From Patiria miniata (lineage: Eukaryota > Echinodermata > Asteroidea > Valvatida > Asterinidae), in contig NW_024037070.1 in assembly GCF_015706575.1 (NCBI RefSeq), forward strand, positions 8,215,598 to 8,279,597: 64,000 nt of DNA, written 5' to 3'. Shown one piece after another: positions 22,802-34,534 of this stretch (the first letter of the stretch is position 1; each line of letters begins with the position of its first letter). The position numbers and the translations under genes are program-made. Below the pieces are notes generated by a model. The model did not search any database. It was not told the DNA's origin and worked only from the letters and a program-made list of their open reading frames with translations.

Positions 22802-25020
22802 ATGATGTTGGGAGAAAATAAAGAATGTAACCAGCAGCACATATCGACGAAAATGAATCCGAAATGTGGCGACAGATCCATCAGAACACCGAAGTCGAAG
22901 TCGAAAGGGGGAGGCGAAAATCGTCAGCCACTGAGTGACATCAGTTCAAAACTTGCAAATATCAAGGTGACTGAAGATAACCAACATACGACCAGGCCAA
23001 GGACAGTAAGTACAGAAGTGTATTAGATTAATTACCTTTTAACATTTTAAATTTCAACTGATAGTCTCTGAAATTCTGTGCGTATAAGTACCCGTGTAGT
23101 TTGATAACCTTATTTTACTTATTTTAAAAATGACAATTGTTTGATATTTCTCCATTTTCAGATAATTATTGAGGGCAACATTGGCTGTGGAAAGTCTACA
23201 TTACTGAAACATTTTGGCCAGAAGGATAATGTTGAGGTCTTTCCTGAACCAGTTGACAAATGGAGGGACAATAGAGGAGAGAATATGCTGGTAATAAACT
23301 TGAAAAATTCAACTCGTTCAAGATTTTATTAATATTATTTCAAACTTACAAAGTTGAAGTTACGTCGTTGAAGTAAGTTACGAAGTTGAAATAAAATGCT
23401 AAACCCTAATGCAACCATATTGTTTGCGACTTTGGGAGAAATTTATTGTTCAATTAATGAGCAATTTTTTTTAAAAACTTTTGAATATAGCAAACTGCTA
23501 TGCATATTTTGTATACTTTTTTCTTGTCAAGTTTCAAATATGCAAAGTAAAAAAGTAGACTCACATATTGCAATGCAATTAAAAATGAATACTGTTGCTG
23601 TGTTATTATAAACACATCATCAGAGTTTTTATCTGTTTTGTTTATGGAAGTTAAATAACAAATTTGTGCAGTTTTTTATTCTTAAGTACATGAATGCAAG
23701 ACATTATCTTAATGCCATTCCTTGATTTTATTTTCGCAGGAGTTGTTCTACCAGGATCCAAGTCGTTGGAGCTTTGCGTTTGAATCGTACAATCAGTTCA
23801 CGTTACTTCAGGAGCACCAAGCACAACCCAACTGCCGAATCAAAATGATGGAGCGTTCCATTTACAGTGGCAAATACTGCTTCATTGAAAGCCTGTACGA
23901 AAGGTAAGGTCGACATTATAATTTTCCTGCTAAGCCAAATATTCATGAAATTATTCCTATTTATTCGACAGGACGACAGCCAATTTCTGCTTCAGATGAC
24001 CGTATCTATTTTACTTTTTTCTGTGCAAAACTCTAGTGAGAAGTTGCAGACACCCGAGTACAATGTGCTTACCGAGTGGTTTGATTGGTTGATCAAAAAA
24101 GACGTCCAGGTTGACTATATAGGTGAGTCAGATGAAACAAGAATGATTTATTTTATAATTTTTTAAAGATTCAGCTATGATGTTTCAATGATACATTGAA
24201 TGACATTTCCAACTGTTACTGATTTTCAATTGTCTTTCTGCTAGTGTACCTTCGGAGCACACCTGAACAGTGTGAGAAGCGAATCCTTGAGCGTAGTCGC
24301 AAAGAGGAGTCTGGGATACCGCTGGACTATCTACGAGATCTTCACGAGCGACATGAAGATTGGCTCATCAGGAAAAAGTTTGAGCTACCCGCACCAGTAT
24401 TAGTAAGTTTGATTTTCTGGCTTTTTTTATCACTGCAGTTTGTTTTTTAGATATAACTCATTTTTTCATTTGTTGTAATGCCGCTTATTGTTCTACACTT
24501 GGTATGCAGCAGTATATATACAGTCGAGTCTCGTTATAACAAACTCGTTCGAACCTAGCCAAATTGTTTGTTATATCAGAATTGTGTATTAAGAGTAACA
24601 TCTGTCCCATTCATTGTGCACATAAATGCACAGTCGGAACCAAGGCTTTATGTTTGTTATAACCAGAATTTTGTATTAACACAGTTTGTACTAATGAGAG
24701 TTGACTGTATATACAAGTCCCTTTTAACCCTATATGATAACCACATAACACCAGCTTTGTCTATAACAATAATATTTGTTAAATCTCATATATTCTTTTA
24801 TATTTCACATTTAATTTTTCTGACATAATCTGGCTGCCACCTGTTCTTAAATGCTGCTGTGTATAAACTTATTTTCTTAGCTCACATTTCTTGCTGTAAT
24901 CTGATCTTTTGACAACACATTGTATCTTCTTCCCAGGTTCTTGATGCCACAAAGCCTCTGGATGAGATGTTACAACAGTTCAAATTCCTCGAGGAGGAGT
25001 TAGAATTTGATCAACTATGA
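22802..25020 (+). CDS. Deoxynucleoside kinase (TK2/dNK family), paralogue A
   Basis: Six exons (22802-23005, 23162-23290, 23740-23903, 24037-24122, 24245-24402, 24937-25020) join in phase to 274 codons. The enzyme phosphorylates deoxynucleosides in salvage. Visible are the P-loop GNIGCGKST (73-81), EPVDKW with the catalytic-base Glu and a base-stacking Trp, the MMERSIYSGKYCF substrate and ERS motif, and the LID region RSRKEESGIPLDYLRDLH. HEDWL follows, then a short C-terminus (LDATKPLDEM, EEELEFDQL). The family match is closest to insect dNK and animal TK2 by eye. Exon 1 encodes a ~68-residue extension without a clear mitochondrial presequence but with a destruction-box-like RQPLSDISS (41-49). 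ATG 22802 is followed at once by a second ATG; MLGEN matches the start of paralogue B. The intron with a family-4 element is intron 5. Confidence 0.93.
24521..24707. mobile_element. MITE-like element, family 4, in dNK-A intron 5
   Basis: It begins CAGTCGAGTCTCGTTATAAC and ends AATGAGAGTTGACTG, with the inner TTGTTATA/TATAAC arms nearly self-complementary. The interior CATTCATTGTGCACATAAAT is shared in inverse with 13620-13782. Confidence 0.68.
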
Positions 25021-27293
25021 TTTTTTTTTTTACACTTAGTACATTGTAAAAATATTATATTTGAATTTTGTTTTATGTAGAATATCCAAACTTAGATTTT
25101 CAGTAAAACTGTTTTGTAAACCCTTGTAGATGAGATTTTAAATTTTTAAGATTTCCTTTTGAAATATGGAATTCAAAAGAAATGGTTAATTTATTAGGGG
25201 TATCTTTATGCATGTATAAACATATACTGTAGGGTTCTCTGGAGCCCTTGGCAACCCCGAAATCCTCTGGTGATTATTTCGGGGATACATGTATTTCATT
25301 TGGCCCCATTTTTGACTGAAAAACACAAACTACAATACCTCTTCAGTGTTTCTTTCTGTAACAAGGGTGTTCCCAGTAAAAAAAAATGTTCTTGGCAGCA
25401 CATTCTAACTAGGGGTCAAAATTATGAGATGGTATTTAACAGCATCCTCCTTTTCCCTGAAAGTATGTAATTTCAGTGTTTTGTTAGGCAAACTTTTGAA
25501 TTTGTACATGTATTATAGACATTTTTTTATGTAGACTGGTCTTTTGCCCCGTCACTCTTATGTAATACAATGCATTTTGTTAAGGTTTACAGCCAGTGTG
25601 CCCTTTTTAATGTTTACATGTAATGAAATGTATTGTACATGAAAGTGTTTTTACTTCCATATTAAATGTTTCTTTTTAGTTTTTCATTTGATACTTACAA
25701 TGTATAAAGTTTTACTATTACATTGTGTACATGTATTCTTCAAAGTACATGTATTGTAACCGCTCACAGATTACAAGAAAATTTATTTTCAAATTCAAAC
25801 TCTGTTGTATGAATATCACCTTTATAACAAGTAATGACATGACCCTTGTTCATATCATTTGGATTTTTAATGAATTGAATGTTAACTAATGATTTGCCTC
25901 CTACAATCTTTTACAGGTTTCAATGAAATACGATGTGTATATTCAGTCCCAGAATTAGTTTCCATTTCTGTTATGCAGCGCAAATAATTTTAATATTCAT
26001 GTAAAGATACTGTCAGTAATGAGAATCAATAAAAATTTCACTGGAAATGGTTACATGAATGAATGTACAATTTGACTTGTTTTGGATTGAGAAGCAAGTG
26101 GTGTCATGGTTATTGGAATGAAGAGTGCGGCGGATCCATAGTTCTGAATGTTGCAGTTCACAGCCAAAGGCTTTGGATGGGTAAAAAAAAAACCTGAAGT
26201 TCTGATCATCAGAAAAATATTTTTTTCTGTCCTTTTTTGGAATTACAATGTAATTGTAAACAGACCTTATGCACCGTGTGTGGTGTCTGAGAGGGTGTTC
26301 TTTGTTATTTTAATTCAGTTACAATGAATAAACAAAAGATTTACTCATGTCTATCCAAGCAATATGAAAACTCCGCCTTAACGCAAAAGGTCTATATGAA
26401 ATCAGTGACAGTCATGTGGACTTATATATCTGGTTGCTATCGACACAAGAAAAAACAATCCAATAATGCATATTTAGAAATTTGCCACTGTATAACAATA
26501 TTTATTTTCATACAAGACCATAAGTATTTTACAATGGGAGCTTGCATCTACATTTAGTCTACTTTATGTGCACTAAGATTTCTTTACAATACACCAGAGT
26601 TTACGATTGAATCAGAAAATGCATGTACATCCTTAAACAAAAATGCCGTCGGTGACAAAAGGTTCAAGCTCCATGGCTTTCATAACGAGGTACTTGCAGT
26701 ATAATTAAGTGGAGAAACAATGCAACACGCATTGATTTTATGAAAAAAAAACCTGATTAAAACAAATTAAGGCTTTGTCCCTGAATTGTGATTTTGACAA
26801 ATCTTTTTGAGGTCAGTGATGTAAATCTCATTCTACATGTATATACATGTACAAAAGTACTTCCTTTTGAAATTACATTCTTAAAAACAGATTTGAAATC
26901 GTTTTAAATTTTTGTGGTTTTTTTTGTTTGCTACTCACACTTGCGCTTTGATCTTAGTTAAATACGCTATATAAGAACCTGTTATTATTACAACCCTGCG
27001 ACAGTACCTGAGATTGAATAAAATCCTAACATTAAAAAGCTTCTTTTTTTTCAAATTTGAAAAACCTGTACATGTACATCATAAAGCTTAAAATGTAACT
27101 AAAACATATAAACATTATTGGTGCAAAAGTTGTACATTAATTGCATTGACTTTAGGAAAAAATGAAAATAAAATAAAATAAAAACACATTTCCTGAACAG
27201 CTCACACACACTTTTTGCCTATTTTAACTCTTCAGGATAAACCAAAATACAAAAGGTTTTGTACAGAATACAGAAGAAAAAAAGTACGTCTAA

Positions 27294-27674
27294 GGCCAAA
27301 AAAAAAAAATATTCAGTCTCTGGTCAGACCAAAGTTCCGGAATTGACGCAGCCACGCGGCTTTTTTTTTTTTTTTTTGCTTTTTTTTTTTTTCTTCAAGC
27401 TTGGATTGTACAGACAAGGTGGGGTACTATTTTGCTTTTTTGGTGTCCTCATGTACATTGGTGTCCTCCATAATTTGCCTTGGTGCTTTCGATCATTTGT
27501 CTTGGTGCAATTTCCCATTCCTTGGTGCTCTTTGGTAAAAAAAAATTGAGGAGGTGCGGAAATAGAGGGCGCTGTTGGAGCTACCGCGGAACATTTTGGA
27601 GAAAAAAAAAGATCGACGCGCATGCTTAAAATCGACGCGCGCTGACCAGAGACCGACTTTTTTTTTTTTTGGCC
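27294..27674. mobile_element. MITE-like element, family 5, second copy
   Basis: GGCCAAAAAAAAAAATATTC, then CAGTCTCTGGTC at the left, is mirrored by GACCAGAGACCGAC and T12GGCC at the right. The interior GCCACGCGGC plus T run corresponds to the GCGACGCGGC plus T run in the copy at 10978. Confidence 0.72.
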
Positions 27675-27877
27675 TAAAATTGGCAGTGTACAAAAGAAAC
27701 ATACCATCATTTAAACAAATAATAAAGAATACCCATTATAGCAGTGTTTTAGTCAAGTTGATCTCAAATTTACCCGGTTCCAAGTCCAGACACGAGAACA
27801 TTTACTTGTATGGACTTGTGATTTACTCATGACTGGACTTGTCATGTCTTAACTACAATATTTCTTTATGACAATTT

Positions 27878-28225
27878 GGGCAATTCACAATGCAGTTCGC
27901 CACCAAGAGTTTGCCACGAGGGTGCATATTTCCCATTGCATTGTGGGAGATGGTTGACAAATTCGCAGCGCGTTACATTTGAAATTGTTAGTTTTTCCAG
28001 TCAGTAGTTTCGTAAGTATTTGTTTCGAGCATATGTTTGCCTTTTTCTTTTCTTATCAATTTGTTGTTTTTTGTAAGGCGCAGAACGCCATGCCCCAATC
28101 TATAACAAGTTAGCTCAAGTTGTCTACTGACACTCATTCAAATAGGCCATGTTTTGTCGACTGTAAACTTGAAAAGTAGATTCTCCATGCAAACTCTTGG
28201 TGGCGCACTGCATTGTGAATAGCCC
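27878..28225. mobile_element. Family 6 inverted-repeat element (long form)
   Basis: Left end GGGCAATTCACAATGCAGTT followed by CGCCACCAAGAGTTTGC is matched in inverse at the right by GCAAACTCTTGGTGGCGCAC and TGCATTGTGAATAGCCC. The arms are ~38 bp and enclose about 270 bp of unique sequence. A compact relative with the same ends is at 49378-49553. Confidence 0.78.
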
Positions 28226-28250
28226 AATGGAAATGAAATTCAAGAAACAA

Positions 28251-31200
28251 TCAAATGGATTTTAAATTCAATTCCTCCTCCAGATGTTGAAATTGCTTGG
28301 CCATCTCATCAAGTGGTTTTGTGGCATCAAGAACCTGACGATAAAAGGAAAAAATAAGACATTTTTTGTATAAAGTCAAAACGATAAAGCATAAAATGTG
28401 TTCATCAGTTTTATTTATATATATGTATTGTTTGAAACTTACCAGCACTGGTGCCGGGAGTTCAAACTTTGTCCTCCTGATGAGCCAATCTTCATGAGTC
28501 TCGTGAAGATCTCGGAGATAGTCCAGCGGTATCCCGCACTCCTCCGAACGGCTGCGTTCAATAATACGCCTCTCACAATGCTCAGGAGTGCTACGGAGGT
28601 ACACTGGTGAATTAAGGGAAAAACAACTTTATCATATTCTGCCACATTTAGGTAAAATACTCATTTCATTAGTGCGCATAACATTTTATGCAATAATTTT
28701 TTTTCGAAAAACTAAGTCAAAAGTTGATTTATTAAATGGATAAAAGGCCCATATCCTAAGGCCAAAAAAAAAAAGAAAAAAAAAAAGAGATCTGATTCCG
28801 ATTACATGGCATTTGAAAATAGGGTAGGTAGGTAGGGGATTTTTTTTTGGGGGGGGAGGATGTTTTTTGTGTACAATCATAATGGAGGTGTCTGTGTGCA
28901 GTCAGGGGTAAATTTGTAGTAATTGATTGTTTTCTGGTTTTTTTCTCATTCCTCCCCCCCCCCCTCCCCCACCCCAAAAAAATATAATTAGGATAGGGGC
29001 TGCCAAAATAGGGTAGGTAGGGTAACTGGAAGCAGAACTATTTTTTTGGGCCTAAATAGCAATATACTATATAGACCCTGTCAATTCAGCGGCCATATTT
29101 GGGGTACTTTTTGTAATATTTTAATTCAGTAACAGTGAATACACACCAGGTCTACTCAAGTATTTGCCTCAAAGATGGCTGCAATGCACAGGATCTGTAG
29201 GCTTGCCTCTTACCTATATGATCAATGTGAAGATCTTTTGTCGTTTTCAGCCAATCAAACCACTCGCACAACACATTGTACTCTGGCCTCTTCAACTGCT
29301 TACTGTGAAATAAAAGTGAAAGCAAATTGTAGAAGTCAATCCAATTCAAGAGAGGGAGAATACTTTCTCATCTGGTATACTGAAATTTGTTTTCTTAAGA
29401 TCAAGGACAAATTTCAAAGCTTAATATCTAAAATTCTGACAATTGTTCATTGAAGCTTAATTTAAAATGAAGATCACTGTAAATGGAACAGTAGGAAAAC
29501 AGAAAGTTGACATCAAAAAAAGACCAAATTTGAGCCTAGGCTGCAATCGGGTCTGGACAGTGGATATGAAGTTGCCTTTCCAGTTTAAGACACAGTGACC
29601 ACTACTACCATTTGGGAAAGAATGTCGCAACCTGACGCCACTTCAGCGGTTGTATACAAAGTCTGTGGAGAGTGAAGAAAGTATTTCCTAACATTTTTGG
29701 AAATGTTCTCAGTCCCAGATTCAAGTATTATCATCATTTTTTGCAACGACTGACCTTCATTGAGATGATGAAGAAAAAAAGCAGCGTTAGGTTGCAACAG
29801 TCTTTCCACCATTTGCTCAAGTACTCAGACCTGGAAATGATCAATGAACACCACAACGGAAAAATAACAAATACTCTACCTTTTGTACAGGTTTTCAGTG
29901 AAGCAATATTTGCCGCTGTATATGGAGCGTTCCATCAGTTTAACCCTGCTGTTTGTTTTTGCTTCATGCACCTGTAGTCTGGTGAATTGAGCGTAGGATT
30001 CAAGGGCAAAACTCCACCGCTCTGGGTCCTTGTAGAAAAGATCCTAAAGGGCAAAAAGGTGAACTCAAAAGTGTTAATATTGCAGGGATCTGAAAGCACA
30101 ATCGAGATCCCAATATATACTTGAAATCCATCTGTTTTTTGGACAACTCTCTCAATTTCATTAAATCGTAAAAGATCATAAAGTAATGCAATCATCTCAA
30201 GAAATGAGATGAAATCTCATTCTTTTTAAAGATCTTAATGTCTCGAGGTTTAATAAATAAATCGTTATTTCAGAAAATCTCCTCAGAATTTGTCTTGCTA
30301 CGTAGCTTTCACTTCCAGAATCTGCAAAACTCAATACCCAGTATAGAATCTCAATCTAGAAATTAATAAAATAGTCAGATTCAAGACCAGAATGTGCAAC
30401 CCTACATGCCCTAAATCCTCCCAGACCCTGCACAATGTTGATTGGCAAACCTCCAGCAATCCTGGTAAGACTAAGACTAGAGAGTAAATCTGATTAGTCT
30501 GTTAAGTGATTACCAATATATTATGTCCCTTGTTGTCTTGCCATTTATGGACCGGCTCAGGAAAGACCTCAATGCCGTCTGTCTGGCTAAAATACTTCAG
30601 CAACGTCGACTTTCCACTTCCGATGTTTCCCTCCACAACAATCTAGCAGAAGAAACATTTTACACAGTTTGTAATTTGGATTTTCGCCTAGGCTGCAGGC
30701 ATTCTAGGAAAGAATGTAGCCCCTAGTATCCAGACGCCACTTTTTTTGTTGTGTACAAAGTCTAAAAAAAGAAGAAAAAAAGAGTTGAGTGTATTTTCAT
30801 TGTGTTTTTTTAACAAAATTCGAAAAGTTTTTCATTCATATCATCACATTATCTCTTAATATCAGTCCAAGAAAATATTCATGTCTTTTCAACATTTAGA
30901 ATAGAGTAGGTAGGGAAACCGAAAGCAGATCTATTTTTTTTGCAGAAATTACCTTATTAACTGAGATGATATCTGTTTATTGTAAAGAAAAAAATGGCGT
31001 CAGGTTGCAACATTCTTTCCTTTGCGCTTTTTTTGGCTTGAATTTGAAAGAAAATGACATTAAATTAATGCGAGAGTCATAGAGTAGTCGGATAGTGTCA
31101 ACCTGGTAACTTATTTGTTTGCCTTCTAAATTCTTGTTAAAATATAAATAAGTTAGCCTAGTTCTTCGGCTTTTTAAGTATTCCCCCAATGCCCCTCATC

Positions 31201-31635
31201 CCCCACCCTTTAGTTGCCTGGCATCCCCCCCCCCCCCCCCCCCCACATTTCAACGTAGGACTAGGATTGTCCAACGGCAACATTCAGACATTAATCATGT
31301 TTATTGCATTAACAACAGTCAACAGTCAACACAAAAAATACAACTGATACACGGAAATCCTGATACACCACGCAACTTACCGTCCTTGGTTTTTCAGCAG
31401 ATTTGGTGCCATTTCCACTAATTGTAATGTTGCAGTGTGAACTTATATCACTCAGTGGAACGCGATTTTGTGTACCACTACTGCCGCAGCTGGTGGGTGC
31501 GCTGCTGTGATGAACGCCAGTCCCCTCAGATTTTTCGCGCCGGTTTCGATTTCGGTTTCGTTTCATTTCTGCCGCAGGTGCATTTGATCGATTTTGAGAC
31601 ATGATTTCGGAATTCTCTTGATTTTCCCCCAACAT
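28251..31635 (-). CDS. Deoxynucleoside kinase (TK2/dNK family), paralogue B
   Basis: Six exons on the minus strand (31635-31381, 30642-30514, 30043-29880, 29302-29214, 28603-28443, 28334-28251) give 293 codons. Exon boundaries and phases equal those of paralogue A. Motifs are the P-loop GNIGSGKST (90-98), EPVHKWQDN, LMERSIYSGKYCF, the LID RSRSEECGIPLDYLRDLH with HEDWL, and a C-terminal LDATKPLDEM. Exon 1 is the longest of the three (85 codons), Arg/Asn-rich (KRNRNRNRREK), with destruction-box-like RVPLSDISS at 58-66. I chose ATG 31635 because MLGENQEN aligns with the starts of A (MLGENKE) and C (MSNENQEN). An in-frame ATG at 31716 would add 27 residues. The exon 3 donor GTAGAG is weak. Introns 1 and 3 each hold a family-1 MITE. 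Confidence 0.93.
28760..29052. mobile_element. Possible diverged family-5 element
   Basis: It is bounded by GGCC plus an A run on the left and a T run plus GGGCC on the right, with ATAGGGTAGGTAGG present near both ends and C/G homopolymers in the middle. The arms are low-complexity, so this call is tentative. It lies in dNK-B intron 4. Confidence 0.4.
29615..29807. mobile_element. MITE family 1 copy in dNK-B intron 3
   Basis: GGAAAGAATGTCGCAACCTG at the left and AGGTTGCAACAGTCTTTCC at the right form the terminal inverted repeat. The body matches the copy at 6301 in inverse orientation (GAGATGATGAAG, GACTGACCTTCATT). Confidence 0.8.
30706..31020. mobile_element. MITE family 1 copy, enlarged, in dNK-B intron 1
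   Basis: The ends are AGGAAAGAATGTAGCCCC and GCGTCAGGTTGCAACATTCT followed by TTCC. Its length of 315 bp exceeds that of the other copies (~200 bp). A GTAGGTAGGGAAACCGAAAG stretch in the middle suggests a secondary insertion. Confidence 0.65.
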
Positions 31636-32248
31636 TTGGAATGAAGTATTCTTCAAGAATAATAAAGAACGTTGGAAATTTCGACAAAATGGTCGGGAAA
31701 TGCACATAAACATCAACTTTAGACTACGGTAATGCCACTACAACTTACAAGTTGTACATAACAAAACATGCACCATCGGGGCCGGCGCGCATAATTCTTA
31801 AAAACCCCGCGCCTTATCGGGTCATTGTAAATATGCCCGCAACGGGTTGATATAAAGTTCTTGCCATTAAAAACAAACATTTTGGATGCAATGATAACTT
31901 TACAAGTTAAAATGATTTAAAATAGAACAGGTGTTACACCTTTATTGTAATTACTTCCTTTTCATTGACTGCAAATAAATTCTGAACGAAACGCCCGGTT
32001 ACAATTACATTATTTTCCCCCTAAACGAAAAGTGGTATCGCTTTTGAATTCAACAAAGGTTTTACTTTAGACAGGCGCCCGTACACTTGTTTCATACAAA
32101 ACATACTTTTTGATCAGGGATTAAGACGACATAAATATGCGCGGGATTTTTCAACAGTAAATTTTTAGTTCCGCATACAAAAATCCCTGCTACTTGTGTT
32201 TGTGGTTTTTGGCTCAATCTCTGCAGTTCCGAAAATAATTTGTAAAAG
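31636..32248. promoter_or_regulatory. Divergent promoter region between dNK-B and dNK-C
   Basis: The start codons are 613 bp apart and face away from each other. A GC-rich motif shared with dNK-A occurs twice, each time in the same orientation relative to the gene it precedes. It is at 31797-31813 (minus strand GGCGCGGGGTTTTTAAG) for dNK-B and at 32139-32157 (GCGCGGGATTTTTCAACAG) for dNK-C. No TATA box is obvious. The function is inferred from position and recurrence. Confidence 0.5.
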
Positions 32249-34534
32249 ATGTCAAACGAAAATCAGGAAAATTCTGGTGATGGGGAGTTGCACAGCCCCA
32301 TTACAAATATGATTCTGACTCGACAAAACCGATTCGACGTGAGTCGAATGAATTCAAGAAATTCTCAACATCGGCACGATCGGGCACCGCTGGGCGATAT
32401 CAGCGCAGTCGCCAACATCGTCAATGAAAGTGGCAGCATTGGTCCTAAAACTGACAAACCAAAGACAGTAAGTGTATGAAACAAGGATGTTGTTTAAGAT
32501 GTTTGAAATTTTCAAATTAATTTTTTTTTTCTTGTAGGCCCTATTGCGTTGGTTCATGTCGGTTTTAATCACTTTTTTTTAGTTTGTGCTTAATTTATAT
32601 ATTATTAGGCCTAATTAGGCCTATCAAATCAATTTTATATTTTATTTTTACTTGGAAAGAAAGTTGTAATAGTCCGTCACAGAAAGAATGTTGCAACCTG
32701 ACGCCACTGTTTTCTTCATATATCATCTCAATGATAAGCCATGAATCTGGGACTGAGAAACATTTCCAATTTTGTTAGGAAATACTCAAATAGGCCTAGG
32801 CCTACTTACAAAATTTTCTTGACTCTCCATAGACTTAGTACACAACCACTGAAGTGGCGTCAGTTGCAACATTTTTTTTCCCCATTTTTTTACAAAAATG
32901 TGGTTATTTTGTCTATTGTCTATTGAACAGAAACAGTTCAAAAGAGAATTCAAAACATTTATAATATTCAAAAATCCCAATCACGTTAAATAATTGTTTG
33001 TGAACTATGATTATGTCAAATTTGTGTTATAAGTAAATCTCAGTTGTGCATGTATAATGTAACTTATTTTCTAAATTGACCCCTGATGTATGTATTTGAA
33101 AATAATTGTGGTTTGACAGATTGTTATTGAGGGCAACATCGGCAGTGGAAAATCAACATTACTGCAGTATTTTGGTAAAAAGAAGGGCATCGAAGTCTTC
33201 CCTGAGCCTGTGCACAAATGGCAGGACAACCGAGGATCCAACATGTTGGATCTACTGTATCAGGATCTGAGTCGTTGGAGTTTTGCCTTCCAATCCTACG
33301 TGCAGTTTACCATGCTGCAGGTGCATCAGGCTAAGACAAAAAAACAGGTCAAGATGATGGAACGATCGTTGCACAGTAGCAAGTACTGCTTCATTGAAAA
33401 CCTGTACCAGTCGAAGAAGCTACAGAGGCCCGAGTACAATGTCTTGAGCGAGTGGTTTGATTGGCTGCGGACGACAAAAGACCTGCACATTGACCATATA
33501 GGTGAGACAAGAACACAATCTGCTTTAACCCTAGCCTTCCCAAATCCTCCATAATCCTCTTTGCAAATTGGAGGATTTTGCAGGATTGAGGCTTCATCAT
33601 TTACATGGCAAAAGTGTGTTGCTGATTTTGGAGGATGCACGTTGTCAAGGTCTTGGGTCGGACTTTGTATTGTTTATGCTCAGCCTTGCAATAATTTAGG
33701 CCTTGCTCCAGGATGCCACTGGTTCTGCCTCCACGTACTGACAATGATTGCTGGATAATTTTGCAGGATTGAGGCAGTGGACACCCCTTCAAGGGCCACA
33801 TTTAAGAAATAACGGACGAGTTTGGAGGATTGATTCTTAATGCAATTTGTACATGGAGGCAGTTGGAGACGGTATTCTGCAATATTGAGGTAAAATCCAA
33901 GCAATTTGTGTAAAAGGCTATCATTTCTTATTTTCTCTAATGATTTTGTTGTACATGTTCTTTGTTGATCCAGTGTACCTCCGTAGCACCCCTGAGCAGT
34001 GTGAGAGACGTATCATGGAACGGAGTCGTTCAGAGGAGTGCGGGATACCTCTAGACTATCTCCGAGATCTTCATGAGATGCACGAGGATTGGCTTTTCAG
34101 GAAGACAAAGTTTGAACTTCCTGCGCCAGTATTGGTAAGTGCTTGTTACTTTCTGACCACAAGCTACAATTCCCCAAACACAAACTTTTCATCCCTTTTT
34201 CTTTTTCAGGTTTTTAATTTGCTTACATTAATTACAAGTACATGTATTTTAAATTTCTATGGAAATGTGAGCAATGTTGAAAAAAAAATTGGTTTTTTTG
34301 GCTAGGTCTTGAAAATATTACTCTTTAGTAGTTTTTTTTTATACCAGTACAGCACACATGAACAGGCTCGTATTAAAATTTTTGCAGAATGTTAATCCCA
34401 CATTCCCAAGTTTTGCGTGGTTCATTTCAAGTTGTAACTTTCCATTGCAGGTTCTGGATGCTACACAACCCCTTGATGAGATGATAGACCAATTTACATT
34501 CCTTGAGGAGAAACTTCAACTCCAAAATCTATGA
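32249..34534 (+). CDS. Deoxynucleoside kinase (TK2/dNK family), paralogue C, two introns lost
   Basis: Four exons (32249-32467, 33120-33501, 33974-34134, 34451-34534) give 281 codons. The second exon is 382 bp, exactly the sum of exons 2, 3 and 4 of paralogue B (129+164+89), and reads straight through both former junctions. All kinase motifs are intact: GNIGSGKST (78-86), EPVHKWQDNRG, MMERSLHSSKYCF, RSRSEECGIPLDYLRDLH, HEDWL and LDATQPLDEM. Exon 1 (73 codons) begins MSNENQENSG and contains destruction-box-like RAPLGDISA (45-53). The retained first, LID-side and last introns keep the same phases as in A and B, so this is not a simple retrogene. It is divergently paired with paralogue B. Confidence 0.94.
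32681..32881. mobile_element. MITE family 1 copy in dNK-C intron 1
   Basis: AGAAAGAATGTTGCAACCTG at the left is mirrored by GCGTCAGTTGCAACATTTTT at the right. The body follows the order of 6301-6514 (ATCTCAATGA, CATGAATCTGGGACTGAG, CCAATTTTGTTAGGAAATAC, TTGACTCTCCATAGACTT). Confidence 0.8.
33528..33905. repeat. Dispersed repeat with GAGGATTTTGCAGGATTGAG motifs (copy 1)
   Basis: About 375 bp inside dNK-C intron 2 shares its whole order of segments with 56768-57145: CTCTTTGCAAA..GGAGGATTTTGC, TTTTGGA-GATGCA, TCTTGGG-CGGA, TTGTTTATGCTCAGC, GCTCCAGGATG-CACTGG and ATTGAGGCAGTGG. It is a repeat with its own internal GAGGATT periodicity. No coding capacity or terminal repeat was recognised. Confidence 0.75.

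Larger units (their letters stand above)
25021..28250. other. Convergent spacer between dNK-A and dNK-B 3' ends, no gene seen
   Basis: It is AT-rich sequence with many possible AATAAA signals (for example around 26029) and two inverted-repeat elements (27294-27674 and 27878-28225). Short open frames carry no recognisable content. The beginning is probably the dNK-A 3' untranslated region. Confidence 0.5.

Noticed and set aside
27259..27710. Phe/Lys-rich frames on both strands
   Set aside because: They arise from the A and T runs at the ends of a family-5 inverted-repeat element.
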